Shown here: in pieces, positions 63,949-64,000 of the stretch
How positions within the stretch are numbered: the stretch's first letter is position 1
How the letters are laid out: every line of letters starts with the position of its first letter
NCBI GenBank assembly: GCA_964560875.1
Contig: CAZLMW010000012.1
Coordinates: forward strand, 26,424-90,423
Source of the DNA: CAZLMW01 sp964560875
GTDB lineage: Bacteria; Myxococcota_A; UBA9042
Direction: 5' to 3'
DNA length: 64,000 bases
Position numbers and translations under genes: made by a program
The notes under the pieces: generated by a model
The model's database searches: none
Seen by the model: only the letters and a program-made list of their open reading frames with translations
What the model was told of the DNA's origin: nothing

Positions 63949-64000
63949 ATGTGCCGGGCACGAGTGCTGAATCGTTTTTCTTGCCATGTGATCCCGTTGC

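Noticed and set aside
63949..64000. Start of a further gene at ATG 63949
   Set aside because: Only 17 codons are visible, without ribosome-binding site or recognisable residues; too little to support a call.

Overview
The window is GC-rich bacterial DNA, densely coded on both strands, with many GTG starts. The content points to a deltaproteobacterium-like lineage, most likely Myxococcota or a relative such as the Bradymonadales. This is inferred from large Cys-rich secreted lipoproteins with slime-mould-type CTDC repeats, Ser/Thr kinases next to formylglycine-generating-enzyme (FGE)-like proteins, CsgG-like lipoprotein-assembly domains and sigma-54 enhancer-binding proteins. No 16S, tRNA, insertion sequence, phage or CRISPR was seen, so the taxonomy remains inference.

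Region 1 (1-15.5 kb) is a cell-surface block. It holds the tail of an Ala/Pro-rich protein, a truncated NDH-2 gene coupled to a tiny Cys-rich exported protein, a 973-aa CTDC-repeat lipoprotein, a coiled-coil protein, and a giant 3370-aa lipoprotein in which CTDC repeats alternate with eight jelly-roll/MAM-like domains. Region 2 (15.5-21.6 kb) is a compact, non-standard periplasmic nitrate reductase locus: diheme cytochrome c lipoprotein, NapA with an extended Tat/lipobox leader, NapG, NapH and a NapF-like ferredoxin.

Region 3 (21.8-28.7 kb) is a regulatory module. A PAS histidine kinase diverges from a receiver protein and an NtrC-type activator. On the minus strand a consensus sigma-54 promoter with two palindromic upstream sites precedes an RpoH-like sigma factor gene, followed by hemN, a CBS protein and a universal stress protein in one direction. 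This may be a sigma-54 to alternative-sigma cascade serving anaerobic or nitrate respiration beside nap; it is the most interesting system in the window.

Region 4 (28.7-36.2 kb, minus strand) holds an MscS channel, a lipoprotein, a MaoC-like hydratase, a large unknown protein, an N-terminal fragment of a metallo-beta-lactamase-fold gene, a histidine phosphatase and a small membrane protein. Region 5 (36.2-48.1 kb) has a CsgG-FGE fusion protein, a Ser/Thr kinase with TPRs, a second CsgG-like protein, an AmpG-type permease, a pterin dehydratase and an 856-residue MORN-type repeat protein.

Region 6 (48.3-64 kb) is mostly housekeeping: aconitase, Nudix hydrolase, FAD oxidase, an 0.9-kb noncoding stretch with hairpins and a GGGGGACC-repeat array, NAD synthetase, RidA, groESL with promoter and terminator, a MidA-like methyltransferase with a Rieske protein, a radical SAM protein, a HEAT-repeat protein and an SDR reductase. 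Function calls rest on motifs read by eye; no database search was run.
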